Counted from the first letter of the stretch, positions 24,167 through 30,668 are shown. The stretch is 40,977 nucleotides of DNA from Rhizobium rhizoryzae (GCF_011046895.1 NZ_CP049252.1:1-40977); one strand, 5' to 3'. Notes: generated by a model not told the origin, from the sequence alone. Numbers and translations are program-made.

Positions 24167-25455
24167 TATCGACACACAAACGTTCCCGCCGACAAGCTGC
24201 ACGGCTTGGGAAGATTGTAATCATGACGGCGTTTGTCATGACCGCCAGCAGTGCAAAGCTATCGGGCCAAATGAACCCAGCGATAATGGTGACGAAGACG
24301 CTTGCGTGGTTTGCGGCGAACACCTTGAAGATGGCGATCTGGTTTACTGGTCGACCAACGATGATGGTCACATGCACGCCGAATGCGCAACGAGCTATGT
24401 GGATGATGACGGCAAGGAAACTGACGCGCCGCCAAAGCCGATGAAGTTTCGTGCAAACCCATCACCCCAACCGAAAAACCTGTCGGAGGGACGCTAATGC
24501 GTGACCTGATGATTGATATTGAGACGCTCGGCAATCGCCCAGGCGGCGTAATCCTTAGTATCGGCGCGGTAGCTTTTGACGCTGACACAGGTGAAATCGG
24601 CGAAGAATTCTACGCTGCAATTGATCCTGAAACATCATCCAAAGTTGGCCTGACGACAGACATTTCTACAATGCTGTGGTGGATGAAGCAGTCAGAAGCG
24701 GCCCGCGAAGAGGCGTTTTCCGGCAAGCACTCAATCAATATGGCGCTGACAGAATTGTCGATCTTTGTGAAATGGCAAGAGCCAAGCCGCGTGTGGGCCA
24801 AGCCACCATCGTTTGACCTTGTGATGCTGGAGGCCGCCTTTCGTGCCTGCGATCAGGATATTCCTTGGCATTTCCGGGTTCACCGCGACTGCAGAACAAT
24901 CTTTGACATCACCGGCACAAAGCAGCCCGAAGTTGGGACCGCTCACAATGCGCTCGATGACGCAAAAGCTCAGGCGCTCGGGGTGATCGAGGCATATCGC
25001 AAACTTCGAGAACCCTCGCCCCAACCGAATGTGAAAACCCTTGAATGGGTGGAAGGCTCGTTCATTTCCGACGATGACGACAATGGCCCCCTTGAGGGCG
25101 TTCCAGTGGAAATTAAAACGTGGAGCGCAGGGCCTTATCGGATCATCAGGCAGAGACATGAAGACGGCTTGTTTATCTTGGAAGGGCTGGCAAATGGCTG
25201 CGGGTCTATGCACCCTCTCCTTAAGCAGGCCCAAGCCGCTGCGGAAGATGACCTTGAGCACCGGCATATCCGCTTCCAGAACCACGCTGGGAGGATCGCA
25301 CTAGATCGTCTCGTGTTGCGCCGCAAAGAAAAGATTGGTGACACTGGCGTAACGCTGGGTTCAATCATTGATTACGTCAGCGCTCTTGAAGCCGAAATTG
25401 CGCGCCGCCACGCTATCGCTATGGGAAGCAACCCATCGCCCCAAACGAAAAGTGG
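23898..25455 (+). repeat. Four copies of an intragenic repeat encoding P-S-P-Q
   Basis: Copies at about 23898-23925, 24456-24479, 25011-25036 and 25430-25455 share a core close to CCCATCRCCCCAAMCGAA (the third reads CCCTCGCCCCAACCGAA). All are read in the same frame as (N/D/E)-P-S-P-Q-(P/T). Two lie a few codons before stop codons, two inside genes at apparent domain borders. Confidence 0.6.
24159..24497 (+). CDS. Cys/Asp-rich zinc-motif early protein, 112 aa
   Basis: ATG 24159 with GGAGGGCAACGGCA upstream. Two Cys clusters: C-T-A-W-E-D-C-N-H-D-G-V-C-H-D and A-C-V-V-C-G-E-H with a later H-A-E-C; the second (C-V-V-C ... H-x-x-C) is a RING/LIM-like or zinc-ribbon pattern related to the preceding gene's motif. 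Strongly acidic. Ends with N-P-S-P-Q-P-K and a stop overlapping the next ATG (TAATG). Unknown role; possibly a duplicate of the zinc module in the neighbour. Confidence 0.7.
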   Translation: MGNIDTQTFPPTSCTAWEDCNHDGVCHDRQQCKAIGPNEPSDNGDEDACVVCGEHLEDGDLVYWSTNDDGHMHAECATSYVDDDGKETDAPPKPMKFRANPSPQPKNLSEGR

Positions 25456-25465
25456 GGGCGAGTGA
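24497..25465 (+). CDS. DnaQ-fold 3-5 exonuclease
   Basis: A 322-aa protein. N-terminal 175 residues form a DEDD exonuclease: Asp7/Glu9 in M-I-D-I-E-T-L-G (ExoI), Asp107 in S-F-D-L-V-M (ExoII), His150 to Asp154 in H-N-A-L-D-D-A (ExoIII). It resembles the Rv2179c/RecE-type phage exonucleases with W-W-x-x-Q/K at 61-63. A P-S-P-Q-P-N linker at about 173 joins a C-terminal region of about 145 residues without recognised fold, ending N-P-S-P-Q-T-K. Acts on DNA or RNA; early position suggests recombination, nucleotide salvage or host RNA turnover. Confidence 0.85.
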   Translation: MRDLMIDIETLGNRPGGVILSIGAVAFDADTGEIGEEFYAAIDPETSSKVGLTTDISTMLWWMKQSEAAREEAFSGKHSINMALTELSIFVKWQEPSRVWAKPPSFDLVMLEAAFRACDQDIPWHFRVHRDCRTIFDITGTKQPEVGTAHNALDDAKAQALGVIEAYRKLREPSPQPNVKTLEWVEGSFISDDDDNGPLEGVPVEIKTWSAGPYRIIRQRHEDGLFILEGLANGCGSMHPLLKQAQAAAEDDLEHRHIRFQNHAGRIALDRLVLRRKEKIGDTGVTLGSIIDYVSALEAEIARRHAIAMGSNPSPQTKSGGE

Positions 25466-25756
25466 ATGGAAATCATTATCAAGGGCAAGATGCTTACCAG
25501 CCCACAAGATCGGGTTATGACCGTAGAGGCGACAGCCAAAGCCATTTGCCAAGAGGCAGGCACAGACCCAGCAGATGCAGTTATGGTGCTGCTGACAGCC
25601 GCCGCTCATCTCTACGCGCAACATTCAAAGAGCGAGTTCCCGCAGAATGTTGACGGGCTAGCTAATGCACTCGGTCATGCAATCGGAGCGGCAAACGCAT
25701 TTTTCAAAATCAAATCCGCGCCACAACCGCAGACTGAGGATGATGCGTCACAATGA
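25466..25756 (+). CDS. Hypothetical early protein, 96 aa
   Basis: Follows the exonuclease stop by one base (TGAATG type coupling). Mostly helical with a hydrophobic helix (A-V-M-V-L-L-T-A-A-A-H-L-Y) and V-D-G-L-A-N-A-L-G-H-A-I-G; ends with a P-Q-P-Q-T-E tail reminiscent of the P-S-P-Q tails of its neighbours. No family recognised. Stop overlaps the recombinase start (ATGA). Confidence 0.68.
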   Translation: MEIIIKGKMLTSPQDRVMTVEATAKAICQEAGTDPADAVMVLLTAAAHLYAQHSKSEFPQNVDGLANALGHAIGAANAFFKIKSAPQPQTEDDASQ

Positions 25757-26616
25757 CATTCCACCCGAACGCGATAACCTTCAGCCAGGTGATGGATAAG
25801 ACGTTTAAGCAGGCCGCTGAAAGCTACATCAACAGCGGGCATGAACGCCGCTATCTTGATCGGATCATCCCGCACATTGGTGACAGGCCTTTGTCTGCGA
25901 TATTTCCGTATGACGTGCGCGAGTTGGCAAAGGCTCTTTACCCGGAGCATCGCAATTCGACGCGGAATCGTTGTGTGATCACGCCAGTCAGAGCCGTGAT
26001 GTTCCATGGCTATGATCGCGGTTGGGGACCGCCAAGCCGTCTGCGCAACCTCAAGGTTGATGAGCCAAAGCGCAAGAAAGCAGCGTCACCGACATGGCTG
26101 CACGACTTTTTTCGGCAATGCGACCGCGATGGCGCGCCTCATATTGCAGCGCTGGTCATGTTCATGTCTCAGACCGGAGCCCGCGTAAGCGAGGCGCTTC
26201 GATTGGAATGGCAGGAAGTCAGCTTTGCAAGTAAGACAGCAACCCTTCTGCGCACGAAGACTTCCACGCATTCAGTTCGCCACTTGTCCGATCAGTTGAT
26301 TCACCGGCTGCACTCCCTGAAATCGGCAACAGCTGACAGCCCGCGCGTTTTCCGTCTGACGGATCGCAGCCACGTCAACACCCGTATTCGTGAGATCTGT
26401 TCGCGCGCCGATATCTCTTACAAGCCATCGCATACATGCGGCCGACACGCATTTGCTACCAACTCGATTGCGTTCGGAAACGACATCAAGACCACGATGG
26501 AAGCCGGTGGATGGAAGAGTGCGGCCGTGTTCCTTGGAACCTACGTCAATCCGAGGCATGCAAGCCGCAAGGTCGCTGAATCCTTCAATTTGCACCATTG
26601 CGACAGTGATTGTTAG
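25753..26616 (+). CDS. Tyrosine recombinase/integrase
   Basis: A 287-aa phage-integrase-family recombinase. Short N-terminal core-binding domain (1-100), then the catalytic domain: Arg144 in T-G-A-R-V-S-E-A-L, Lys169 in R-T-K-T, His227 and Arg231 in H-T-C-G-R-H (HxxxR instead of the common HxxR), Trp254 in G-G-W, nucleophile Tyr264 in G-T-Y-V. No long arm-binding domain, so it may use a simple core site. In a prophage it would integrate the DNA; in an element with rep and par genes it may resolve multimers, as Cre does in P1. No attP could be identified. Confidence 0.9.
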   Translation: MTFHPNAITFSQVMDKTFKQAAESYINSGHERRYLDRIIPHIGDRPLSAIFPYDVRELAKALYPEHRNSTRNRCVITPVRAVMFHGYDRGWGPPSRLRNLKVDEPKRKKAASPTWLHDFFRQCDRDGAPHIAALVMFMSQTGARVSEALRLEWQEVSFASKTATLLRTKTSTHSVRHLSDQLIHRLHSLKSATADSPRVFRLTDRSHVNTRIREICSRADISYKPSHTCGRHAFATNSIAFGNDIKTTMEAGGWKSAAVFLGTYVNPRHASRKVAESFNLHHCDSDC

Positions 26617-26628
26617 GAGGCCTTAGAA

Positions 26629-26727
26629 ATGCACCGTGCACTCAGCATTGCAGCCCTTTGCCTCGCCATCAGCTTCATTGCCTTTTCATTGATCTATGCC
26701 CATCAGCCGCAACCACCATTGCGCTGA
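26629..26727 (+). CDS. Small membrane peptide, 32 aa
   Basis: ATG 26629 has an excellent SD (AGGAGG at about 26615-26620). The peptide is a single hydrophobic helix (A-A-L-C-L-A-I-S-F-I-A-F-S-L-I-Y-A) after M-H-R, with a short Pro-rich tail: a one-pass membrane protein or uncleaved signal anchor. Immediately downstream of the recombinase. Function unknown. Confidence 0.5.
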   Translation: MHRALSIAALCLAISFIAFSLIYAHQPQPPLR

Positions 26728-26895
26728 ATACCGAGAACCAAGTTAGAGAAGGCGTAACCGGGAATCATGCTATCCAAAGCGATCCTGACTAGGACGAAGA
26801 GGCCAAATCAGGGTATCAATGGAGATTGGCGCGGATTTAGCGCCGCCCCGGTTATGCCAAGAGGAAAAAACGAGTGATTTAACAAGGGCATAAAG
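26728..26895. other. Noncoding region before the rep terminator
   Basis: No gene seen. Contains a small inverted repeat GGCGC-N7-GCGCC (26828-26844) and facing half-sites TTATGCC (about 26853) and GGCATAA (about 26888) that resemble the CI operator halves but are 27 bp apart. A recombination core site or rep promoter could be here; none is clear. Confidence 0.35.
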
Positions 26896-26928
26896 AAAAA
26901 CCCCGCCGTTGGTAGCGGCAGGGTTTTT
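26896..26928. terminator. Bidirectional intrinsic terminator upstream of rep
   Basis: AAAAACCC-c-GCCG, loop, CGGC-a-GGGTTTTT: long stem with A-run on one side and T-run on the other, so it can stop transcripts from both sides. It would end the rightward early operon and also a leftward RNA made from the rep leader. Confidence 0.82.
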
Positions 26929-26960
26929 GGATCAACAAATCTGTGTTGAGGCAATCTCTG
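26896..26960 (-). ncRNA. Probable antisense (countertranscript) RNA of the rep leader
   Basis: A minus-strand promoter (26995-26967) would start an RNA near 26960 that runs about 65 nt to the terminator at 26896-26928. The RNA is complementary to the leader of rep on the plus strand and contains one arm of the 26944-26970 inverted repeat. Antisense RNAs of this size with an intrinsic terminator control initiator synthesis in many plasmids. Predicted only. Confidence 0.55.
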
Positions 26961-27008
26961 GTTCTCAACATAGTCCAGTCTTACCGAACCTGCAAGATGG
27001 TCTCTTGC
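26944..27008 (+). other. Two stem-loops in the rep leader
   Basis: Stem 1: TGTTGAG (26944-26950) with CTCAACA (26964-26970), 13-nt loop. Stem 2: GCAAGA (26992-26997) with TCTTGC (27003-27008), 5-nt loop and two further G-C pairs outside. Both lie upstream of the rep SD (GAGG, 27050) and could switch structure when the antisense RNA binds. Confidence 0.5.
26967..26995 (-). promoter_or_regulatory. Leftward promoter for antisense RNA
   Basis: Minus strand -35 TTGCAG (26995-26990), 17-bp spacer, -10 TATGTT (26972-26967). Four of six matches in each box with ideal spacing; points away from rep towards the bidirectional terminator. Confidence 0.5.
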
Positions 27009-27061
27009 GGGAACGTGAAGGTTTTTGCCGATCCATGCCCTCGACAAACGAGGATGGACCT

Positions 27062-27766
27062 ATGTTTGCTATGATGAATGCGGCGCTCAAGATCCAGGGC
27101 AGCCACCGCACAGGCGAGCCCGTGCGCAGAGGTTCGAAGCTGAAAGGCACCTTCGAACGCGCTTTCTACAAGGCGCTCACCAAGAAAGAGGCCGCTCAGC
27201 TCGTCATCGCGGCCGACCGCTACGAAAAGCTTCACAAAGAGAAAGGCAAGCGATGCGGCCCGTTGGGCTCGATAGCCATCGAGGTCTTGAGATACCTTAC
27301 AGCCCTCAATCTGCTATCCGGCAAAACCGGGAGGCTGGAGCCATCGCTGGCAAGAATGATGGAAAAGTTGCGGCGATCACGCGGTGCGATCAATGACGCC
27401 CTGAAGGCGCTGGAGCGTCACGGATTCCTAATCAAGATCCGCCGCTTTGAACCTACAAATAACACCGGCAAAGGCCCACGCGTGAAGCAGGCGAGCAATG
27501 CGTACAGGCTCACCATGCCTCAGCGCGCCATCGTCGCCCTTGGCCAATATTTCCGCCCTACTTCCATGGAAGACAAAGCCCGCGCTGAATTGGCAGCAAT
27601 GACCGCCAAGGCGGTTGAGCGCATCAATCAGTATGGCATCGAGCAAATGGAAATATGGGCATACGATGCAAGCCCCTTCGGCCGCGAGGCCGCAAGGGAC
27701 TTGAAATTGTTCCAGGAGCGCGAGTCTATTGAGCAGACAGAACCCGGAACTAAATATTCTTTTTAA
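27062..27766 (+). CDS. Plasmid-type replication initiator (Rep), HTH
   Basis: A 234-aa protein from ATG 27062 with GAGG 8 nt upstream; ATG 27035 is possible but lacks a good SD. Seen: a basic N-terminus, the helix G-P-L-G-S-I-A-I-E-V-L-R-Y-L-T-A-L, and a wHTH (E-P-S-L-A-R-M-M-E-K-L-R-R-S-R-G-A-I-N-D-A-L-K-A-L-E-R-H-G-F-L) with a basic wing (K-I-R-R-F-E). It resembles replication proteins of small alphaproteobacterial plasmids. It is a single gene with its own regulated leader, apart from the lytic genes. Assignment rests on HTH type, leader architecture and the nearby par genes. Confidence 0.75.
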   Translation: MFAMMNAALKIQGSHRTGEPVRRGSKLKGTFERAFYKALTKKEAAQLVIAADRYEKLHKEKGKRCGPLGSIAIEVLRYLTALNLLSGKTGRLEPSLARMMEKLRRSRGAINDALKALERHGFLIKIRRFEPTNNTGKGPRVKQASNAYRLTMPQRAIVALGQYFRPTSMEDKARAELAAMTAKAVERINQYGIEQMEIWAYDASPFGREAARDLKLFQERESIEQTEPGTKYSF

Positions 27767-27812
27767 TAGCAGTCGCTGCTGTTCGGGTCGCTTGCGCTCC
27801 CCTGCAGCGGTT

Positions 27813-27838
27813 CCGAAACGCCTAAACATGCGTTTCGG
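27813..27838. repeat. Perfect 9-bp inverted repeat after rep
   Basis: CCGAAACGC - 8-nt loop - GCGTTTCGG, 46 bp after the rep stop. No T-run follows. Could be a transcript-end structure or a protein-binding site near the origin. The rest of 27767-27897 holds nothing else clear apart from a small AGCAG-TCG-CTGCT dyad near 27769. Confidence 0.5.
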
Positions 27839-27897
27839 TCGGCACCAACTGAATTAAACAGCCGCATCAGCGTGTGCGGGTGACCACCTGTAGGCTT

Positions 27898-28023
27898 ATG
27901 AGGATTCAAGGCGAGATCCGGTTAGAACAGCATTCCAAGGCTATCACTGAGATTGATGGATCGAGCTTTGTTCAGATTAAGCAGGTGCGAGAAAAGGGAC
28001 GTTTGCAGACGGCTTTTAAGTAG
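27898..28023 (+). CDS. Possible small protein, 41 aa
   Basis: Short frame with charged, helix/strand-like sequence (R-I-Q-G-E-I-R-L-E-Q-H; S-F-V-Q-I-K-Q-V-R-E-K). No good SD upstream and no known family, so it may be chance. Listed because the 334-bp gap between rep and the next gene is otherwise empty. Confidence 0.25.
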   Translation: MRIQGEIRLEQHSKAITEIDGSSFVQIKQVREKGRLQTAFK

Positions 28024-28100
28024 ATTTCTATCTTTACGCGTCGGCAGATAGCTTGGTACTCAGGTTGCATAGCCGAAACTTTACGAGCACGAGTGGCTGA

Positions 28101-28736
28101 ATGTTAAACCCGCTTGATTGGCTGAATGCATCTGAGGGGATCTACAAGAGGGCTGGCGGCGTCGGGTTGACGCTTGCAGTCATTTCCGGGACTCTCTTTT
28201 TCGGATTTGAGACAGAATTTTTAGACAAGCAACCGCTCGATGGCCTGCCTTATTTCTTCACCAAGCTGGTCTTTTGGGGCTCTATCGGCATCCTTTTAGT
28301 CGGGCTGGTAACTAGCTTGCTTCAAATAATGAGGCATGGCGGTAAATCCATTCAAACGCTACTTGCTGATCGGGCAGCTAGAAGAACTGAGATCAGGCTC
28401 CTTCGCGAAAACACAAATCTGATTGACGCGGAAACGTGCCTTCGTTTGTGGACGTTTATGGAAAGCCCGTCTGGTCGCTTCCTATCTGATGGCTACAACC
28501 GAGCTACCATCCAACTTTTACGGGCCAAATTTATCGAGAAAGAAAGTGGCGATACAACCGTATACACTTATCCAGGAGAGCATCTAAAAGTCACTGATGC
28601 GGCAATGGATGCCACAGTTAGGCGAGCCGTAGAATTACGTGTGGAGGCAAGTTTCCCAAATGCCACAATCAGCGAAGAAAGGCGTATATATTATATCCGT
28701 AGCCTGCCTCTAAGATACGTTGGCCATGCCAACTAA
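28101..28736 (+). CDS. SieB-like superinfection exclusion membrane protein
   Basis: A 211-aa protein with two transmembrane helices near the N-terminus (about 20-38: G-V-G-L-T-L-A-V-I-S-G-T-L-F-F-G; about 52-76: T-K-L-V-F-W-G-S-I-G-I-L-L-V-G-L-V-T) followed by a cytoplasmic helical/winged-helix-like domain. This is the plan of SieB (P22, lambda), which aborts growth of superinfecting phage. Weak SD. Lower-GC sequence than the structural genes and a stand-alone position suggest a moron-type accessory gene. Identification from topology and gene context only. Confidence 0.55.
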   Translation: MLNPLDWLNASEGIYKRAGGVGLTLAVISGTLFFGFETEFLDKQPLDGLPYFFTKLVFWGSIGILLVGLVTSLLQIMRHGGKSIQTLLADRAARRTEIRLLRENTNLIDAETCLRLWTFMESPSGRFLSDGYNRATIQLLRAKFIEKESGDTTVYTYPGEHLKVTDAAMDATVRRAVELRVEASFPNATISEERRIYYIRSLPLRYVGHAN

Positions 28737-28889
28737 AGCATGCGCGCGGGCACCATCAAGGCAATGCTTAACTTCCGATAATAGGTAGTTATTGGCGGTA
28801 ATGCACACCCGCTTTTTCAAGTCCGACGAGCAGACGGAAATCATCAAATAGCGTCCGGTAAATCTCGTTATTTTCGTTAAATCAATAAG

Positions 28890-29162
28890 TTATCGAGACG
28901 CTTTGGTGATAATCCAATTATTCATTTGGCCTTGATTTCCGCAGTTCCGACATCTCAGTTTCGGTTGAAGATCCTGCACGAGCGCGAGCTTTCCAAAGCG
29001 CCTCTCAAGATGCCGCCGATCTACAATCCCTTCCCGGCCACACCGGCCACAGACACCCTTGAGAACGTACCATTCTGGAATAGCTTCGACGGTCGCAAAG
29101 CGGCCGGTAACCGCTAGGCTATATTCGTCCGGGAGTAGATTGATGCCGCGCCTATGTTTCAT
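28890..29162 (-). CDS. Zinc-ribbon protein divergent from parA
   Basis: A 90-aa protein with two CxxC knuckles: C-G-R-C-G-R-E-G and C-R-N-C-G-N-Q-G, about 33 residues apart, a small zinc ribbon. ATG 29162 is chosen so that all ten 17-bp elements remain intergenic; a longer frame to ATG 29240 exists and would run through two of them. Convergent with the SieB-like gene and divergent from parA, therefore possibly autoregulated by the same repeats. No family assigned; DNA or RNA binding is plausible. Confidence 0.6.
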   Translation of the reverse strand: MKHRRGINLLPDEYSLAVTGRFATVEAIPEWYVLKGVCGRCGREGIVDRRHLERRFGKLALVQDLQPKLRCRNCGNQGQMNNWIITKASR

Positions 29163-29207
29163 GTTCTTATTTTGTTCTAAATCGGCCAAGCGGTCAATGG
29201 ACTTCAG

Positions 29208-29367
29208 ATCCGGTATATTCGCAAACCGGATAAATCTCATTATCAGGTATAATTAAATATCGGGTTCAAATATGTATCTGGTAAATTAAATTACCGGATT
29301 TACAAATTAACCGGATTGTTAGAAATATCCGATTAAATCTGAAATCAGATATCAATTCTAATCGGGT
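29208..29367. repeat. Ten AYCNGRT elements at exact 17-bp spacing (centromere/operator)
   Basis: Heptamers start at 29208, 29225, 29242, 29259, 29276, 29293, 29310, 29327, 29344 and 29361; each fits the self-complementary consensus AYCNGRT (for example ATCCGGT, ACCGGAT, ATCAGAT). The 10-bp spacers are AT-rich and not conserved. The last copy touches the SD of parA. Layout matches an iterated binding site for a ribbon-helix-helix protein, i.e. partition site plus operator for the parA pair. Confidence 0.85.
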
Positions 29368-29378
29368 TAGGAGCCGCC

Positions 29379-30044
29379 GTGCCTGTAGTCGTCATAGCCT
29401 CATCAAAAGGAGGCGCTGGAAAATCAACAACCGCCGTCCTGCTTGGAACCGAGCTTGCCCGAAAGGGCGTGCAAGTGACCATGCTGGATTGCGACCCCAA
29501 CCACTCACTCAGCATCTGGGCAGGGAAGGGGCAGTTGCCAGAAGGTATCAAAGCAATCAGCGACGTTACCGAGTCGAGCATTGTCAGGACCATTAAGCAA
29601 CATGACGTTGATGGCGCGGTTGTCGTGGTAGATCTGGAAGGTGTTGCATCCCGCATGGTTTCGCGCGCGATCAGCCAAGCCGATCTTGTCATCATACCAA
29701 TGCGCGCCACGGTACTGGATGCGACGATTGGAGCGCAGTCTCTTCAGCTGATTGCAGAAGAAGAAGAGGCTATTGACCGAAAGATTGCCCATGCCGTTGT
29801 CTTTACCATGACCCGCCATATTCGGTCCAAACAGCAAACAGGCATTGAAGCCTCTTTGCGTGACGCGGGCATTGACGTGATCGACCCGCCATTGATGGAG
29901 CGTGCAGCATTTTCAGCCCTGTTCGAGTACGGCGGAAACCTCGCCACGATGGAAAACAAGCAAGGCAACATGGATGCAGCTATTGAGAATGCGGAAGCGT
30001 TTGCCATTGCAGTTTATAAGCGGCTTGCGGAGGCCCTGAAATGA
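29379..30044 (+). CDS. parA: ParA-type partition ATPase
   Basis: A 221-aa type Ib ParA from GTG 29379 with AGGAG 6 nt upstream. Deviant Walker A K-G-G-A-G-K-S-T at about residues 10-17 with the signature Lys, Walker A-prime M-L-D-C-D-P-N, Walker B-like V-V-V-V-D-L-E-G, then R-A-T-V-L-D. Lacks the N-terminal HTH of large ParAs, so the small partner must provide DNA binding. Segregates low-copy plasmids over the nucleoid. ATGA-coupled to the RHH gene; preceded by the 17-bp array. Confidence 0.92.
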   Translation: MPVVVIASSKGGAGKSTTAVLLGTELARKGVQVTMLDCDPNHSLSIWAGKGQLPEGIKAISDVTESSIVRTIKQHDVDGAVVVVDLEGVASRMVSRAISQADLVIIPMRATVLDATIGAQSLQLIAEEEEAIDRKIAHAVVFTMTRHIRSKQQTGIEASLRDAGIDVIDPPLMERAAFSALFEYGGNLATMENKQGNMDAAIENAEAFAIAVYKRLAEALK

Positions 30045-30325
30045 CAGACTTCAAAGTGAATTTTGGTGATCTCAGAAAGAAAGACAAGGCAGCTACGCCA
30101 ACGGAAATCGCTAAGGTTGACGCAGCAGGCGAGACGCATGGATTTGTTGATCGATCACCACGCGGCCGACCAGGGAGGAAGAAGAGCGAGAGAACAGGGC
30201 AAGTTCACGCAAAGGTTCTCCCGCACGTTTCAGAAGAGATCGCAAATGAAGCAATCAGACGTGGCGTAGTGCAAGGCGTCATCATTGAAGAAGCTTGGGC
30301 GCTTTACAAAACACAGAAATTTTGA
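30041..30325 (+). CDS. Ribbon-helix-helix partition partner (ParG/ParB-like)
   Basis: A 94-aa protein. The N-terminal 50 residues are charged and probably flexible with a basic R-G-R-P-G-R-K-K patch; the C-terminal part reads as RHH: strand Q-V-H-A-K-V-L-P, helix V-S-E-E-I-A-N-E-A-I-R-R-G, helix V-V-Q-G-V-I-I-E-E-A-W-A-L-Y-K. Flexible N-tail plus RHH is the ParG/omega design: the tail stimulates the ATPase and the RHH binds iterated sites. Expected to bind the 17-bp array. Overlaps parA by 4 bp. Confidence 0.8.
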   Translation: MTDFKVNFGDLRKKDKAATPTEIAKVDAAGETHGFVDRSPRGRPGRKKSERTGQVHAKVLPHVSEEIANEAIRRGVVQGVIIEEAWALYKTQKF

Positions 30326-30550
30326 GTGAAACCTTCGAAAACGCTAAACGAAATCATAATTGCACTCCCAGCAATAGTGAATAGAAATCAAATCCAGAGG
30401 ATTTAACCTCCTATTAACGCTAAGTTCAAACTCGAAAAGCAAATGATTTCAAAACGATGCGGCAACAAAGCAAGGATTCAAAAATCAGTAGCGTTTAGAA
30501 AATGTTGACAACTGCGGCAACACGCTGGAAATTACCGATAGAAAATGAAA
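30326..30550. other. AT-rich noncoding region with direct repeats (possible origin)
   Basis: No gene. TGCGGCAACA occurs twice (30458-30467, 30513-30522). AACGCTAA occurs near 30339 and 30416 and a related inverted AGCGTTTA near 30490. AT-rich and just after par, so a plasmid origin is possible, but the copies are few and imperfect. Confidence 0.35.
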
Positions 30551-30580
30551 GACCCGGATTGCTCCGGGTCCGACATTTTT
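30551..30580. terminator. Terminator between parAB-like operon and the small peptide gene
   Basis: GACCCGG - 6-nt loop - CCGGGTC followed by CGACATTTTT on plus and TTTCATTTTC on minus: 7-bp perfect stem able to end both the par transcript and the leftward peptide transcript. Confidence 0.75.
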
Positions 30581-30668
30581 AGGAACTCCAATGTTTTGCG
30601 ATGAAATCGTAAAGCTGGAGAGCAAGTGAGAGAAGCTGCAACACCAGCCTCAGATAGTCGATGTGCAT
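30579..30668 (-). CDS. Small hydrophobic peptide, 29 aa (type I toxin candidate)
   Basis: ATG 30668 with AAGGAG 6 nt upstream, a strong SD. The peptide is M-H-I-D-Y-L-R then an amphipathic/hydrophobic helix (L-V-L-Q-L-L-S-L-A-L-Q-L-Y-D-F-I-A) ending K-H-W-S-S: the size and make-up of plasmid type I toxins. The start codon is paired in a perfect hairpin (30663-30686) with the SD in the loop, and a terminator follows the stop. No homologue can be named from memory. A holin-like or regulatory peptide is the alternative. Confidence 0.55.
   Translation of the reverse strand: MHIDYLRLVLQLLSLALQLYDFIAKHWSS

Noticed and set aside
26853..26894. A further CI operator from TTATGCC and GGCATAA
   Set aside because: The halves are 27 bp apart and no promoter fits around them, unlike the two real operators with a 5-bp centre.
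29162..29240. Longer N-terminus for the zinc-ribbon gene starting at 29240
   Set aside because: It would run through two of the ten 17-bp elements and lacks an SD; the 29162 start leaves the whole array intergenic. The longer form is not excluded.
29208..29367. Replication iterons for Rep
   Set aside because: The array could in principle be Rep iterons, but it lies 1.4 kb from rep and directly at the parA SD, and the dyad-symmetric 7-bp boxes fit an RHH dimer better. Kept as the second possibility.
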